Part shown: piece by piece, positions 1 through 10,982 of the stretch
Position numbering within the stretch: the stretch's first letter is position 1
Layout of the letters: each line of letters begins with the position of its first letter
Program-made: the position numbers and the translations under genes
Origin: Kingdonia uniflora
Lineage: Eukaryota; Streptophyta; Magnoliopsida; Ranunculales; Circaeasteraceae
DNA length: 64,000 nucleotides
NCBI GenBank assembly: GCA_014058105.1
Contig: JACGCM010001954.1
Coordinates: 1,364,001-1,428,000 of the forward strand
Direction of reading: 5' to 3'
The notes under the pieces: model-generated
Told to the model about the DNA's origin: nothing
Seen by the model: the letters and a program-made list of their open reading frames with translations, nothing else
Databases searched by the model: none

Positions 1-80
1 AAAACAACTTGGACACAACTCCCAACACACGTTATCAGAGAAGGATGGGACATGCCAGAGACCGTCGAATAGGATGGAAA

Positions 81-354
81 ATGGTTAAACTGAAGTTAAA
101 GTTTTTTGACGATAAGGAGCTCAACTTGGACATGCCGGACCTGGTCGAGCTAGAACCTGGGTAGCCGATCCATGGGAAATCCTATACGTACATGTGAGGG
201 ATGATATAGTAGAGGTTTACGGTTGCCGAAGAACGTTACCTCTTCCTATCGGGTTTAGCCGAGCGTATTGTACAGGAAGAGGATCAGTTATTGCTGGATG
301 AGCAGGGCTCGGCGAGAGGAGCTGATCTATCTGAAAATAAGGCGAGTTCTTTAT
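81..354 (+). pseudogene. Small degraded ORF, copy 1, on the antisense-gene strand of Ret-A
   Basis: A broken reading frame starts at the ATG at 81 and reads MVKLKLKFFDDKELNLD, then MPDLVELEPG up to a stop. After a frame change it continues with RYLFLSGLAERIVQEED and ends near 354. It shares the DLVEL-PG-PI-G-Y pattern with a second copy about 0.95 kb downstream. It lies on the same strand as the antisense additional gene of Ret-A and upstream of it, and opposite to gag-pol. I do not recognise a domain. It may be a degenerate duplicate of the small ORF seen upstream of the antisense gene in Ret-C (23477-23914). Identity is weak and rests on pattern similarity only. Confidence 0.3.
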
Positions 355-1016
355 AAGGTGGTGATGGGTTTTGTTTTGTATGACTGTATTCAAAGTTTTC
401 TATTTTTTTGTTGAAGTCTGTGTATTTTTCTCATTTGCCCTTCTCTCTTCTTTTGTATGATCGAAGTAATGAAATGAAAAGGTAATTTAATGGAATAATG
501 TATTTTGCATCTAATAAATATGGTAGGCGAATAGACTGTTAGACTTTCGAATGAAGGGTAAATGGTAGAAACAGCAATCTGCGAGGGGAAAAGTATTTCG
601 AATTGTCATAGTTATTGATGACATTAGTTAATATTTGAACTGGAATAAAATATTAAATATGAATTCTCGAAGCTCGATATATATATTGAAAGAGTTGTAG
701 GAAAAAGCATAGAGGGGTCGAGGGTTCGAGACTAGAGATCTGTCGACTGTAAAACCTCATAAATAGGTATTGCGTGCGCATGCTGATAAAATGGTTGAGT
801 CTAGGAAGTTGAAAAGGTTTGACTTCTGAGATTCTGAGGGAATGTTTTGAAGACTGTGATAAATACAGGTTCTGATTAAGAGGGATTTAAATGCACCTGC
901 CTTCAGGTATAAGTAGAGTCTTTTAAGAGAACTTCAGACATCTGCACCTTTTCTGAGTAAACATGTCTGCATCTTCAAACTGAAGTAGCGGAAATACTCC
1001 TAACACCAAGTACCAA

Positions 1017-1290
1017 AAATGAGTGGCGGCAAGAGACCTTCGTATATAGAAGAAGACCCCCGAGCTGAAGCAAAGGTTTTTTGGTGATCGAGGCCTAGAT
1101 TGGGTTATGCTGGACTTGGTTGAACTAGTGCTGGGGGATCCCATCGGTGGGATACACTATGCATACTGGTGGAGGGTGCTACAATGGATGAGACTGCTCC
1201 CCAATAATCGGTTTGCCTTCTTGGAATCCATAGCCAAGGAGGTGGTGGACAAGGAGGATGTTGAGGTTGGGTTATGGAAGAAGTAACCCA
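1017..1290 (+). pseudogene. Small degraded ORF, copy 2, on the antisense-gene strand of Ret-A
   Basis: Split frames here read LVELVLGDPIGGIHYAY followed by NNRFAFLESIAKEVVDKEDV, ending at a stop near 1290. The order of blocks (DLVEL-x-G-PI, then Y, then an R-F/L-FL-S-A-E-V/I-V-x-E/K-ED block) matches the copy at 81-354, so the two are probably a duplicated short ORF. The frame is interrupted, so this is called a pseudogene. No known domain is recognised. It lies in the 5' region of the Ret-A antisense gene. Confidence 0.3.
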
Positions 1291-2456
1291 TCTGTAAATA
1301 AGGGATTCTTCAATATGGTAAAAGTACTGGTATAGGATTTTATGTAGGAATGTTTGTTGTTTTTTCTATTGATGTTGATTGTTTACTTCTGTGTTTCAGT
1401 GTAAGGGCGTATGCCCGAATAAAATTGAAAATCTATAGGGTAACTGTCGAAGTGAGATACTGAATTGCTAGTGTGTAAGTATGACAAACATAATACTCGA
1501 TGGTAATTTAGGCACGATAACAGCTTGTTAAATGCTGAACATAAAAGAAATCAAATGACTGGCACATTTTAAAATCGAATATTAGGTTATCTGTGGACAA
1601 ATGTTCGAGACATGATGCAGGTGATTATTCACGAACGGGAAGAAGGGACTTCGAAGGTAGGTGGGTTTTGACTGTTAAAAATGGCAGTCCAAACAGCTGG
1701 CATGTCAAAAACGGTATTGAACCTAGGGCAGAGTGCCCTGAAGGCATCATGATGCTTCCTTAGATTACGGGAAAAGGTTGATTAAGGATTTAATTTTACA
1801 ACTTTGAGCAGGGATCAGGAGGTTCGACTTGGTTTATGTATAAAATTGTGTAAATGTGAGCATGGGACATCTACGTGGGGGTAATAGAGAGTAAAGTCGA
1901 CAAAACACATCTCTGCCGAAAAGTAGGGGTAGTAGGGTAGTGGTAATGATAGCGGTTTTGGAAATTGAGGCAGTTTTTTGCTATTTTCAGGAGGTAAATA
2001 TAGTGGTAAGAGTAATGTTATTGTTCCTGGATACCTACTTATAGAAAAAACTAGAGGGTTAGGGAAGGAGAACATACGCAATTATTCTATAGAGCTCGGC
2101 CATTGCTGTGGGATCATTTGACTTGCTGAGAGGAAGGAAAAATACTTTACGCAAGCAGGTATGTGATCTTACTTCAGTCTTGCTACTTTATCTTCTATAT
2201 CTTTATATGGAGTGCATATTAGGGTAGAGGCTGCTAGGGTTTATAGTTGTGATGATATAACTGAGAACGGGGAGAAACCATGTATCTGTGGGCCTAGCCT
2301 TTTGGGGCTCTGAGGGTATTAAGAGTATGACGGGGATTAGAGTTGAACCTTCGACTATGATAGTATGAGTTGGAGAGGGTAGGTAAAAATAAGTTATTAA
2401 CACATAATAGTTTAATATATCGATCCAATTGTGTGCCTCTTCTTCTGTAGGGTAAG
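1291..2456. other. Non-coding 5' region of the Ret-A antisense gene
   Basis: No credible coding region was found here on either strand. The stretch lies between the degraded small ORFs and the start of the antisense gene, where a promoter and leader for that gene would be expected. The equivalent interval in Ret-C (about 23030-24331) is also largely non-coding. Promoter elements could not be assigned by eye. Confidence 0.35.
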
Positions 2457-4590
2457 ATGCATACCCGTCGATCTTCAAAGCTAAGGCTAATAGACGAGGA
2501 GATCAAAGAAAATGAACCGAGTGTGTCTAGTTGTGCTCCTGTGGATGAGAGCAGCGACTTGGAGGAGTTAGAAATAGCAACAAATGCCCCATTAACCTTG
2601 GTGGTACCTGAAGTAGCGGCTTCGGGTAGTAAACGTCGTAACATTCGAGTGACCGAGGAGAAGGATATGGAGGAGATGGAAAGAAGGGAGAGAAGGGGAC
2701 GTGAAGGTAGTATCGAGACTTCGGGGGATGAAAGGGAAGAGGGGGAGCAAAGTGGCAATAGTGTGAGTTCGACTGATTCGGGGGAAGCTGCAGGGTTAGT
2801 CTCAGCTAAAGAGAAGCTAAGATTATATCAATTTGCAGCTAAGCTGGAATTGTCGAAGGTAGGGGTGGCATTGTATGCATTAGGATTTGGATATACCTTC
2901 AAGTCTCAACCTCGAGAAGGTTTCATGGCATTTAGGGAGCGGATTTGGCTAGGGATACAACTACCCCTTCGAAGGCTAGTGAAGGAGGTGTTGAACATCT
3001 GGGAGGTGTCCCCATGTCAGATGAATGGGAATTTTTATGAAACGATGAGGGTGGTCGAGGGTATAAATGTAGAGCTAAGAAATGAAGGGAGGGGATTGAT
3101 CGAGAGGTACGATATCGCATCGCTCTATTGGATAAAAGTAAACCAAAAAGTGGGTACGTACCATATCCAATGCCATACAGATAAACCCTGGTTGTCTAAT
3201 TTGTGTTCGGTGGGGCGAGGGTGAGAAAATGACCTGGTAGTTGTGTAGGGTAATTATGAGAATGCCGAAGAGGATGACCCTTATCAGTTATAACATAGGC
3301 TTTATAATCCAGGTAAATTGATGGTCGAAGATTTTTTGACATATTAATCGAATAGACTAATAACCAAGTTTTGTTTGTTTTGTAGCACCAAGTAATCGAG
3401 CTCTGACAAATCCGAGGAATTATATTAACGAACTGATCAACGCGGACGGGGAGTGGGAAAACTGTGTTTTCAGGAAGCTAGGTGTCAAAAGGAAAAGGCA
3501 GAAGAAGACATATTCTTTGCTTCGAAACATTCCCGTTACGCTGAAGCCATTAAAAAAGAAGGGGGGTGATGGTTCGTCGAAGGGGTTGAAGGAATGGAAA
3601 TGGTAAAGTTGGCGAGGAAGGTAAATTATGTTTCCAAGGGGCAAGAGGCGCCAAAACAGGTAGCACCGATGCCCGAAGTAGCTCGTGGCGCGTCAAGGCA
3701 GGCACTAACGTAATCTGACAAAGGGAAAGGTAAGGTCTTTCCTGAATCACCGAAGGTACAGCAGCCGAAGGGAACTCAGCGTAAGAGGTGCAGGGCACTG
3801 GGGGAGGATGATGCAGAGGATGTGGACGAAGAACTAACAACAGCCAAACTAGAGGAGCACGCTCGAGCTACGGCTGCTTTGATGGCGACACTCTGCGGCA
3901 CTGACCCAGACAAAGCTGGGAGGCGGATGAATAAGACTATGCATCGGGTAACTATTTTCTTCTAAAATTCTAAAATTTATCTTAAATGCATCATGCTTCG
4001 CGAGATACAGATGGCTCAAATATTCTAGCAGACAGATGCTTGGGCACAGGCTTTTATCAGGGCGCAAAAGATAATAACAAGGCAGTTGAAGTAGATGGTT
4101 AAAATCTGGAGCTTTCTCGAGGGACTAAAGCATCTCTAAATTTTTGAAGCGAGAGTAGGGGACTATCAGAGATGAATACAAGAGGAGACACGAAGCTCAG
4201 CGTTACAATCATATGCAGGTGCTGGGGTCGAAGCTGGCTGAGAAGGATTGGGTTATTGCAGAATAGAGGAAGACATTCCAAGGGTAGTTCAATGATGAAT
4301 GTAATGTCACTATCAGGCTGAAGACATTTATAGCAGATTTGGGGTATGATCCTGAAACTTTAAAACGCTTTCCCACAACCAATGATCCTATTGTTGAAGA
4401 TGTTTCTCAGATGGAGGGTGTAGAAGTAAATGTTGTTGGCATAGGTGTGGGTGGTGGCGTAGAGACTCTTGTAGTCGAAGAAGCTGCTGCTGGTGCTGTG
4501 ATTGTTGGGTCTAACCCTTCTGCTGAGGGTACTGGAGGTGTTGGTGTTAAAGAACCGGACAGGGGAGATGATGTGGCCACACCTATATGA
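2457..4590 (+). pseudogene. Antisense additional gene (aORF) of Ret-A; gypsy-type transposon ('transposase_28'-like) protein, spliced
   Basis: Exon 1 (2457-about 3220) is open for 255 codons. It begins MHTRRSSKLRL, has an acidic Ser/Glu-rich region, then a block IQLPLRRLVKEVLNIWEVSP followed by QMNGNFYE. That layout resembles the 'putative gypsy type transposon' domain found in plant Tat-like elements. A GT-AG intron (about 3221-3385) leads to exon 2 (about 3386-3956; NPRNYINELINADGEWENC, then a basic KRKRQKK patch). A second intron runs to about 4004. Exon 3 (about 4005-4590) starts MAQIF, is helical/coiled-coil-like, and ends in an open acidic tail from MGYDPETLKRFP. Exons 2 and 3 contain stops, so this copy is dead. 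It is convergent with gag-pol and separated from it by the 196-bp repeats. Ret-C carries a homologue with both introns in the same places. Function is unknown. Confidence 0.6.
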
Positions 4591-4892
4591 AGTATTATAC
4601 TGGGCATGACGAACTACTTATTCTTATCTTTCAGTTGTGTTGTAATATTTGAACAATGTTGAGCTTGCTTTGCACTTGAGTTATGAACTTGTGATTGATT
4701 GGACTTGTTGATTTATGCTGAACTTGATTTTAATTGGTTTGTTGATTTGTGCTAAACTTGATTCTCTAATATATGTTGTACTAAAAAATCATGAATGAAG
4801 TAGAGTTGTTAATATTCTTTAATACTTGTATCTGCATATGTTGTAAGTGCAGAATGCTTGTAGAATTATTAAACCTTGAAGAGCATCGAGAT
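4591..4892. other. AT-rich 3' flank of the Ret-A antisense gene
   Basis: A T-rich, gene-free stretch with short imperfect repeats (about 4669-4780 repeats a 'gaacttg-ttgatttgtgct' theme). It lies directly after the stop of the antisense gene and before the 196-bp tandem repeats. It probably serves as 3' UTR and polyadenylation region for that gene, which is inferred from position only. Confidence 0.35.
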
Positions 4893-5340
4893 GGTTCCCC
4901 GAGTATCAGTCGTGAGATGGACGTGACACTTGGGTGGGACCAAGAAAATTAGTAGACTTCAAAGGCCTAAGTCTGATCGAAGTAGAACGTGGTTTCCCTC
5001 AATATATTCTCAAGGGTCCAGTCTCTCAACCATTCATGCCCCTCGAGTATGTTAGAATTTTGGAGACTTGAAAATTTTCAAGGTCACTCCCAAGTTTCAT
5101 TCGGGTCGAAGGGTTGACATGATACTTAGGCTAAACCAAGAAATTTACTGGACTTCGAAGGCCTGAGCCTGATCGAAGATGAACGTGGTCGCCCCAAATT
5201 CGTTCTCGAGGGTCCGGTCTCTTGACCATTTGTGCCCCTCGAGTTCGCTTAAATTTTGGAGACTTTAAAAATTTTAAGGTCACCCCAAAGTATCAGTCGG
5301 GTCGAAGGGTTGACATGATACTTAGGCTAAACCAATAAAT
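4893..5340. repeat. 196-bp tandem repeat, about 2.3 copies, between Ret-A pol and the antisense gene
   Basis: Homologous blocks containing 'gacacttgg' or 'gatacttagg' start at 4925, 5121 and 5317, an exact spacing of 196 bp. Further matched landmarks such as 'ggcctaagtctgatcgaag' and 'ggcctgagcctgatcgaag' keep the same register. The array fills the gap between the end of integrase and the 3' end of the convergent antisense gene. Tat-like plant retroelements are known to carry tandem repeats in this 3' region and can seed satellites. Confidence 0.85.
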
Positions 5341-5399
5341 TCACAGGGAAATAGGAGACGAAGTTCAGAAGAAAAATATGTTCATTATTTATATTGTAT

Positions 5400-6580
5400 T
5401 TACATCTATGGAGTAAGGTGAAGGCCGTAGCCTATTGTTTGATACTAACTGCATTGTATTCCATGGATTTGGAAGAGACTCTTTATCTTCTGTCATCAGG
5501 TAATATGAACCCTTATCGGTTTTATCGTACACGACATAAGGTCCTTCCTAGGATTCAGCTAATTTGTCGGCATTTTGAGGCTTCGAAGACTGTGTAACAC
5601 GTCGAAGAACTAGATCTCCAATGTTGAAACTTTGTGGTTGAACTCTTTTGTTATATAACTTCTGGATTGATAGATGGTAACGGCTGAGGTTGGCGATGGC
5701 TCGGTCTCTTGTTTCATCAAACCATAACATATTATACCCGAGTTCAAATTTATTATCTTCGCCAGGAATGTTAGGGACCCGTGTTGGCACTTCAAATTGG
5801 GTAGGTAGCACTGCTTCAGTACCATAGGCTAGAAGAAAAGGGGTGTACCCCGTTACTTTTCTTGGTGTTGTTCGATAGGCCCAGAGGATGTGCTATAATT
5901 CCTGAACCCATCATCCTTTCTTTGCATCGACACGCTTCTTGAGACCGTCGACAATGGTTTTATTGACTGCTTCGACCTGACCATTCCCTTGGGGGTAGTT
6001 AGGTGTTGAGGGGGATAGGATGATGTTGTACTTCTTGAGGAAATTTCTGACTTTGTTCCCGACAAATTGTGGACCATTGTCACATCAAATCATATGAGGG
6101 CAGCCGAAGCGTGTAATAATGTTCTCCCATAGAAATTTGATGTCTTCTTCTTCTCTGGTTTGACATAAAGGTACGGCTTCGACCCATTTGGTAAAATAAT
6201 CTGTTGCAACAAGGATATTTTCACGGCTACCCGAAGCTTTGGGAAAAGGACCCATAATATCGATGGCCCATCCTTTGAATGGCAAAGAGACTTAGCTAAA
6301 TTGTAGGCCTTGTAAGGGGCTATTGATGTCGTGAGCATGGCGCTGGCATTTGTCACAGTGTTTGGCATACTCTTAAGCATACTTCTTCATATTGGGACAG
6401 AATAAACCTTGGGAGATGGCTCGGAGGGCCATAGATCGATCAGCGGTATGAGCCCCACAGGTACCTTCGAGGAGTTCTACAAGAATTGATGAGGCTTCAT
6501 TTTGAGAAATGTATCGATAGAGGACGCCATTTGGAGATTTGAGGATGGTGTATCTGCGGCACTTTTCTAATAACAACCGT
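5400..6580 (-). pseudogene. Ret-A integrase (end of pol)
   Basis: Reading the minus strand from about 6580, the frame gives a zinc-binding-type N-terminal region, then MPFKGWAIDIMGPFPKASGS (first catalytic Asp in the D-x-x-GPFP context). CDNGPQFVGNK carries the second Asp, and QGNGQVEAVNKTIVDGLKKR carries the catalytic Glu. The C-terminal part reads YNMLWFDETRDRAIANLSRY and continues to about 5400. Integrase joins retroelement cDNA to the host genome. Several in-frame stops and frame changes (for example near 6085 and 5880) show that it is not functional. It follows RNase H in the order expected for Ty3/gypsy elements. Confidence 0.9.
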
Positions 6581-6599
6581 TTAGCTTTGGGATCGCCTG

Positions 6600-7240
6600 G
6601 GAGGATAGCATTGTTAAATTAATCGAGGAATGGTGTTCGCCAGTCATCTAGATCTAGACTCTCGCCCCCAGTATTAATGGGATTGAATTCTATCTGGTCG
6701 ATACTTGGGCATTTGAGTACTTTGATATGAAGAGTTCAAAATTCAGATTGGCCTAACATAGCTGCTATGAAGGCGAGGACATCTGCGTGTCTACTTTTAC
6801 CTCAGGGATAGTAAGTATAGAAGATTTTTCAGGGAAACGGTCCATGCGCTGGTGGACGAGAGCAACATATTTAGCCATGTGACTATTGGCTTTATTTTCA
6901 CCAGTGTATTATCTCTGGATGAATTGGGAATCTATGAAAACTGCAAGTTTAGGGACACCGAGGTCGAGTGCGAGGTCGAGGTCATGGATCAAGGCTTCAT
7001 ACTCGGCCATGTTGCTAGAGCATTCAAAGTTTAACTTAACTGCCTTTTCAATTCGATCATTGGTGGGTGTGACCAGGACGATACCAGTCCCTGAACCATT
7101 AAGTCTAGGGGATCCATCTATGATGAGACGCCAGCCTGTGTTAGGGTTCCATGGGTCAGTTGGTTTGGGCTGGTTTTCTGGTAGGTTATCTTTATATTCC
7201 ACCTAGTCGACATCTTTGACCGGAAAGTCAGCTAGGATAT
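6600..7240 (-). pseudogene. Ret-A RNase H
   Basis: An open block at 7202-6909 reads LIIDGSPRLNGSGTGIVLV (first catalytic Asp), then SSNMAEYEALIHDLDLALDL (the usual E-Y-E-A-L-I block), and ends with VFIDSQFIQR. These are hallmarks of the RNase H domain that removes the RNA strand during reverse transcription. The sequence toward 6600 is the degraded C-terminal part of the domain and the linker to integrase. It lies between RT and integrase, as in gypsy elements. In-frame stops flank the open block. Confidence 0.85.
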
Positions 7241-7389
7241 CGGTGACTTCTTGGCCTTTTGGGGATACTTTCTTCTCAAATTTGATATCGTGTTCCCCAA
7301 GATAAACGGAGCACTGTTGTACTCATCTGGGTTTTTCTTTCTTGCTGAGTACTTCTCGAAGGGGATAACTTGTTATAACACAGATAGGG

Positions 7390-8640
7390 TAAGCTTAAAA
7401 ATATGGTTTGAGCTTTTGGGAAGTATAGACGAGGGTGAGAAGCCGAATGAGGACTGAGCTGATAGAAGTGTCGGTGACTGCGAGGTATAATGAAAGTATT
7501 TTTCCTTCTACAGGGGTGCTAATGATGGGTGGTTGACCAAGGTATGTTTTAAGTTTGAGGAAGGCCTTTTCATAGTCAGGTGTCCAATTGATCTCAGGGT
7601 TGTTTTTCTTTTTAGCCTTATGGATGCCTTGGTCGCGTAAAAGAGAGAAGTGCCAAGCACAGCGGTCTGAGGATTTTGAAATGAAACGGTTGAGGGCTAC
7701 AATCTTACCAGCCACCTTTTGGACATCTTTTTTGGCTTGAGGAGAAGGCATGTCGATAAGGGCTCGGATATGGGTAGGGTCGATCTTGATACTTCGTTTG
7801 CTGATGAGGCAGCCTAGAAATTTGCCAGACAAAGCACCAAACTGGCATTTGTCTGGGTTAAGTTGCATGTTGTATGTTCGAAGTATCAAAAAGACTTCGG
7901 TTAGGTCCTAGATGTAGATCTATTTTTGGAGGCTCTTATATAACATGTCGTCGATGTAAACTTCGACCGACTTACCAAGCAAGGGTTTAAACATGGCTCT
8001 AACAAGGCGTTGGTAGGTGGCACCCATATTTTTGATCCCGAAGGGCATGACGTTAAAACAATAATGGCCTTGTTCATTGATAAAAGAATTTTTAAGTTGA
8101 TCCTCGGGGAGGAGGGGTACCTGATTGTAACCCGAAGCCACGTCCATCATCGATAGGCGATCATGTCCAGCAGTGGCATCTAGGAGTACTAAAATGATTG
8201 GGAGGGGAAGATGTCCTTCGGTGTATGTTTGATAAAATGTGTGAAGTCGACCCGAATTCTGATCTTGTCATTCTTTTTAAGAACTGCAACAATATTGGAT
8301 ATCCAATCAGCATACTTGACTTTTTTGATGAAACCCGTGGCTATGAGTTTGTCGACCTCAAGGTTTACAGCTTCTCAAAGTCGAGGTGGCAAGGTTCACT
8401 TCTTTTATTTTACTGTTATAGAATGGATGATGTGGTCGAGGCGGTGAGATGCTAAACTGGGGTCGACACCGGGCATCTCTTGAAACATCCATGCGAAGAC
8501 GCCTTTATTTGTTTGAAGGAAGGTTGTGAGTTCGAGGCGCCCGGCCTCATCTAGAAAGGTACCAATGAACATTCCTCGACTAGGATCGTCGAGTTCGATA
8601 AAGACAGTGGGTTTGATGGGTGAAATGGTGGGTGTCAAAA
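7390..8640 (-). pseudogene. Ret-A reverse transcriptase
   Basis: From 8638 down the frame reads FIGTFLDEAGRLELTTFLQT and HRLDHIIHS, the usual pre-RT linker. It continues with MMDVASGYNQVPLLPEDQLK, FGIKNMGATYQRLV and VYIDDML, which is the polymerase YxDD box. The connection region reads NPDKCQFGALSGKFLGCLIS and then WTPDYEKAFLKLKTYL. Motif order and spacing are those of Ty3/gypsy RT. The frame is interrupted near 8390-8160, near 7910 and after 7395, so this is a decayed copy. Antisense open frames over this region are shadows. Confidence 0.92.
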
Positions 8641-8689
8641 GTATGGAGACAGTGGGTGACAGTGATTGCTATGCTAGTTTGACGAGTTT

Positions 8690-9180
8690 CCAGGTCTGAT
8701 CGATCTCTAGATGCTCACATGAACGGGCGAGATGTTGAAAACCTTTTAAGTTTTATTTTCCCTTGGGGGTATTAAAACAAAAGGTCTGATGATAAGTCGA
8801 AGGTATGGCGCGCATGGCATGGAACAAGTCGCACCAAAGGATTCTAAGGTACTCAAATTTCTTATCGATGACAAGAAAGCTGGTTTGAAGTATAACTAGG
8901 ATGGAAGTAACTGGAAGGCAGATTTGACCAATGGAAACTTCAGTAGCCCCAATAAAACCTTTCAGTTCAATATCGGGTGCAGTGATGAGGTCTATTTTGT
9001 TCATGGATTGGACGGTTTGAAGGAAAGTATATCGGCTGTACTTCCTATATCTATAACCATGGTGTGGAGGACGAGGTTTTCGTCTTTAATCATTATGACT
9101 ATAGGGGCAGAATGGGGAAAATGTATATGCGATGTGTTGCGGCCAATAAATGATATACTCTCGGGCTGAGGATATTGACT
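8690..9180 (-). pseudogene. Ret-A aspartic protease with altered active site
   Basis: The minus frame around 9090-9000 reads MVIDIGSTADIL, where the retroelement protease family has a D-T/S-G-S triad; here the middle residue is Ile. It continues MNKIDLITAPDIELKGFIGA, then VSIGQICLPVT and FLVIDKKFEY, as in plant gypsy proteases. The matching segment in Ret-C also has a changed triad (DTES). The protease would cut the Gag-Pol polyprotein. The copy is frame-shifted and inactive. Confidence 0.75.
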
Positions 9181-9229
9181 TAACTCCAGAAGGAGGGCGG
9201 GTAGCTTCTCCTGGTAAGTGAGTTTACAA

Positions 9230-10900
9230 CATTCTTCGATACGCTTGCGCTTACTCTTGGAATGGCCACTGTCGATATTATTTACCTCGATAAAATGAGC
9301 CTAGTAGATGTGTACCTTGGCTGGGTCTGCAACAGGGGCTGGTTGAAGTTTGAGGTACGACCCGTCGAGGTAGCTAGGGAGGTCGGCCATGTACTGATGT
9401 AAATGACCCGCCTTGAGTATTATTTTGAGAGAGCGTTGTAAGGCAAAGCATTTGTTGGTGTGGTGGCAGTTATACTTGTGGTTAGCGTAATAAGGTTTGT
9501 CTGGTTTGACCTCGATGGGGAAAGGGATACGCCATATGAGGTCTACTTAGATCTGTGGTAGAAGGGTGCTGATAGGGGCAGTAAGTTTGGGGAGGACTGG
9601 CTCTCAGTCTCCTGTGAGACAGGAGCGATCAGGGGTATAGGAGCAGGTGGTGGACCTTATTAAGGTTTATTTGGATTGGTGGTCGAAGGCAGCCCCTGTC
9701 TATTTGATTCGCAGAGGAGCTCAAGGTCGATATACACATTGACTTTTAAGAGCATCTCGTAGAGGGTTTGCAGATTGTGGAGGACCAGGTACTCTTTGAC
9801 ACGGCTGTTATCCGGCAAAGCGCTCGAATACGAGAGTACGGCGCTTGCGCAGTCAAGGTTTTCGACTTTGCCTGACTCGTCGAGGAACGTCTATGTGAAG
9901 GCCTCAAGGGTTTCAGTGGGGGATTTTCAAAAAATGTAGATGGTATCGACCCTGACCTCTCGATCTTTGTTAAAGGTAAATTGGGAGATAAAAAGACTGG
10001 ATAATTGCTCGAAGCTTCGAATCGAGCCATTAAGAAGGTTATGATACCAACGAAGAGGGCTATCTATGAGGCTGGTGGGAAAAAGTCGATACATCAGGTG
10101 GTCAGCCGTAGAGTAAAGGCTTAGAGCATTTTTAAAATTCGAGGATATGGGATTATGGATCGGTATTGTGATATTTACTAATTTTGGGGGCTCAGAAATT
10201 TGGAGGCACCTCGATAGCGGGGATTTTAGGGCAGAGGGGGTTGTTTAACCGACACCATGAGTTTGGTGTTGGGCCCGCACTGAAGCGGATGGCAGGTTGG
10301 ATTTTGTAGTCGAGGTCATGCTGTGCACAATATGCAGGATAAGGGGGGGATTGATGGGATCGAGGGTGATGAGGCTGAGTTTTTGGCGTGTGATCAGCGC
10401 TGCACTCCCCAAGACATTCTCGGATAGGGTAGCGTTTGGGGTATCTGGTGGAACGAAGGGTAGAATCGAAGGAATCCTTCATAGGGTGGATGCCAAGATG
10501 GATGGAGACAGTAGGGGGAAAATAGGGGGAGCACCCTTGGCACCAAGATGAACCGGGGGTACTTCCAGATGTGGTAGGGGTCCCAGTCGAGTGCGGGCAG
10601 ATACACGCGACGTGGCAGGTGCTCGAGATGAAAGAGGGGTGTCCAGAGGCTGTAGTCATTACAACTCATGAACTGTGCTGTGTTGATCGTCGATGGCACG
10701 GTATTTTCTGTCGGCATCATCCAAACGGCATTTCCATTCGGCTTCAAACTCTTACCGGTGTTCTTCACGATCCTGATACAATTGCGTTCAGTGTCGTTCC
10801 TCAGCCTGAGCGAATTGCTGAGTAAGAAGGGCTAGCTGGGTGGCCACTCCGTCAGTGGAGTTGCTGGCCTGGGTGGAAGTAGAGTGGAGGGTGGGGCCAT
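9230..10900 (-). pseudogene. Ret-A gag
   Basis: The start is placed at the ATG at 10900-10898 (MAP, followed by a Ser/Thr-rich start), because Ret-C has the same start at the same distance from its PBS. Further down, the minus frame reads NALSLYSTADHLMYRLFPTS, then RWYHNLLNGSIRSFEQLSSL. These are the A-x-x-W/Y-Y and G-S-I-x-S-F-x-x-L blocks of plant retrotransposon Gag (capsid). The frame is broken by many stops and by shifts such as the one near 9930. Gag would form the virus-like particle that packages element RNA. The downstream part to 9230 is a low-complexity, Pro/Ser-rich linker. Confidence 0.8.
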
Positions 10901-10969
10901 TGGAAGTGGTTTGTAGGAATTGGAAAAGGAAAGTACAAGGCAGGGGGACACTGGTGGGTAGGAAAGTAT

Positions 10970-10982
10970 AGACGGCGCCAAA
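10970..10982 (-). promoter_or_regulatory. Primer binding site of Ret-A
   Basis: Directly inside the LTR end the minus strand reads TTTGGCGCCGTCT. The TGGCGCCGT core is the same as that following the truncated LTR of Ret-C (from about 20158) and follows a 'CA' LTR end. It resembles the tRNA-Asp-type PBS used by Tat-like gypsy elements; tRNA identity is inferred. Confidence 0.75.

Noticed and set aside
2203..2758. Minus-strand frames opposite exon 1 of the Ret-A antisense gene
   Set aside because: They have no domain and overlap a plus-strand frame that has a homologue with the same exon structure.
8198..8455. Open frames on the plus strand over the Ret-A RT
   Set aside because: They are antisense shadows of RT. 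The minus strand carries the RT motifs in order, and a similar shadow in Ret-C appears only because of the same homology.
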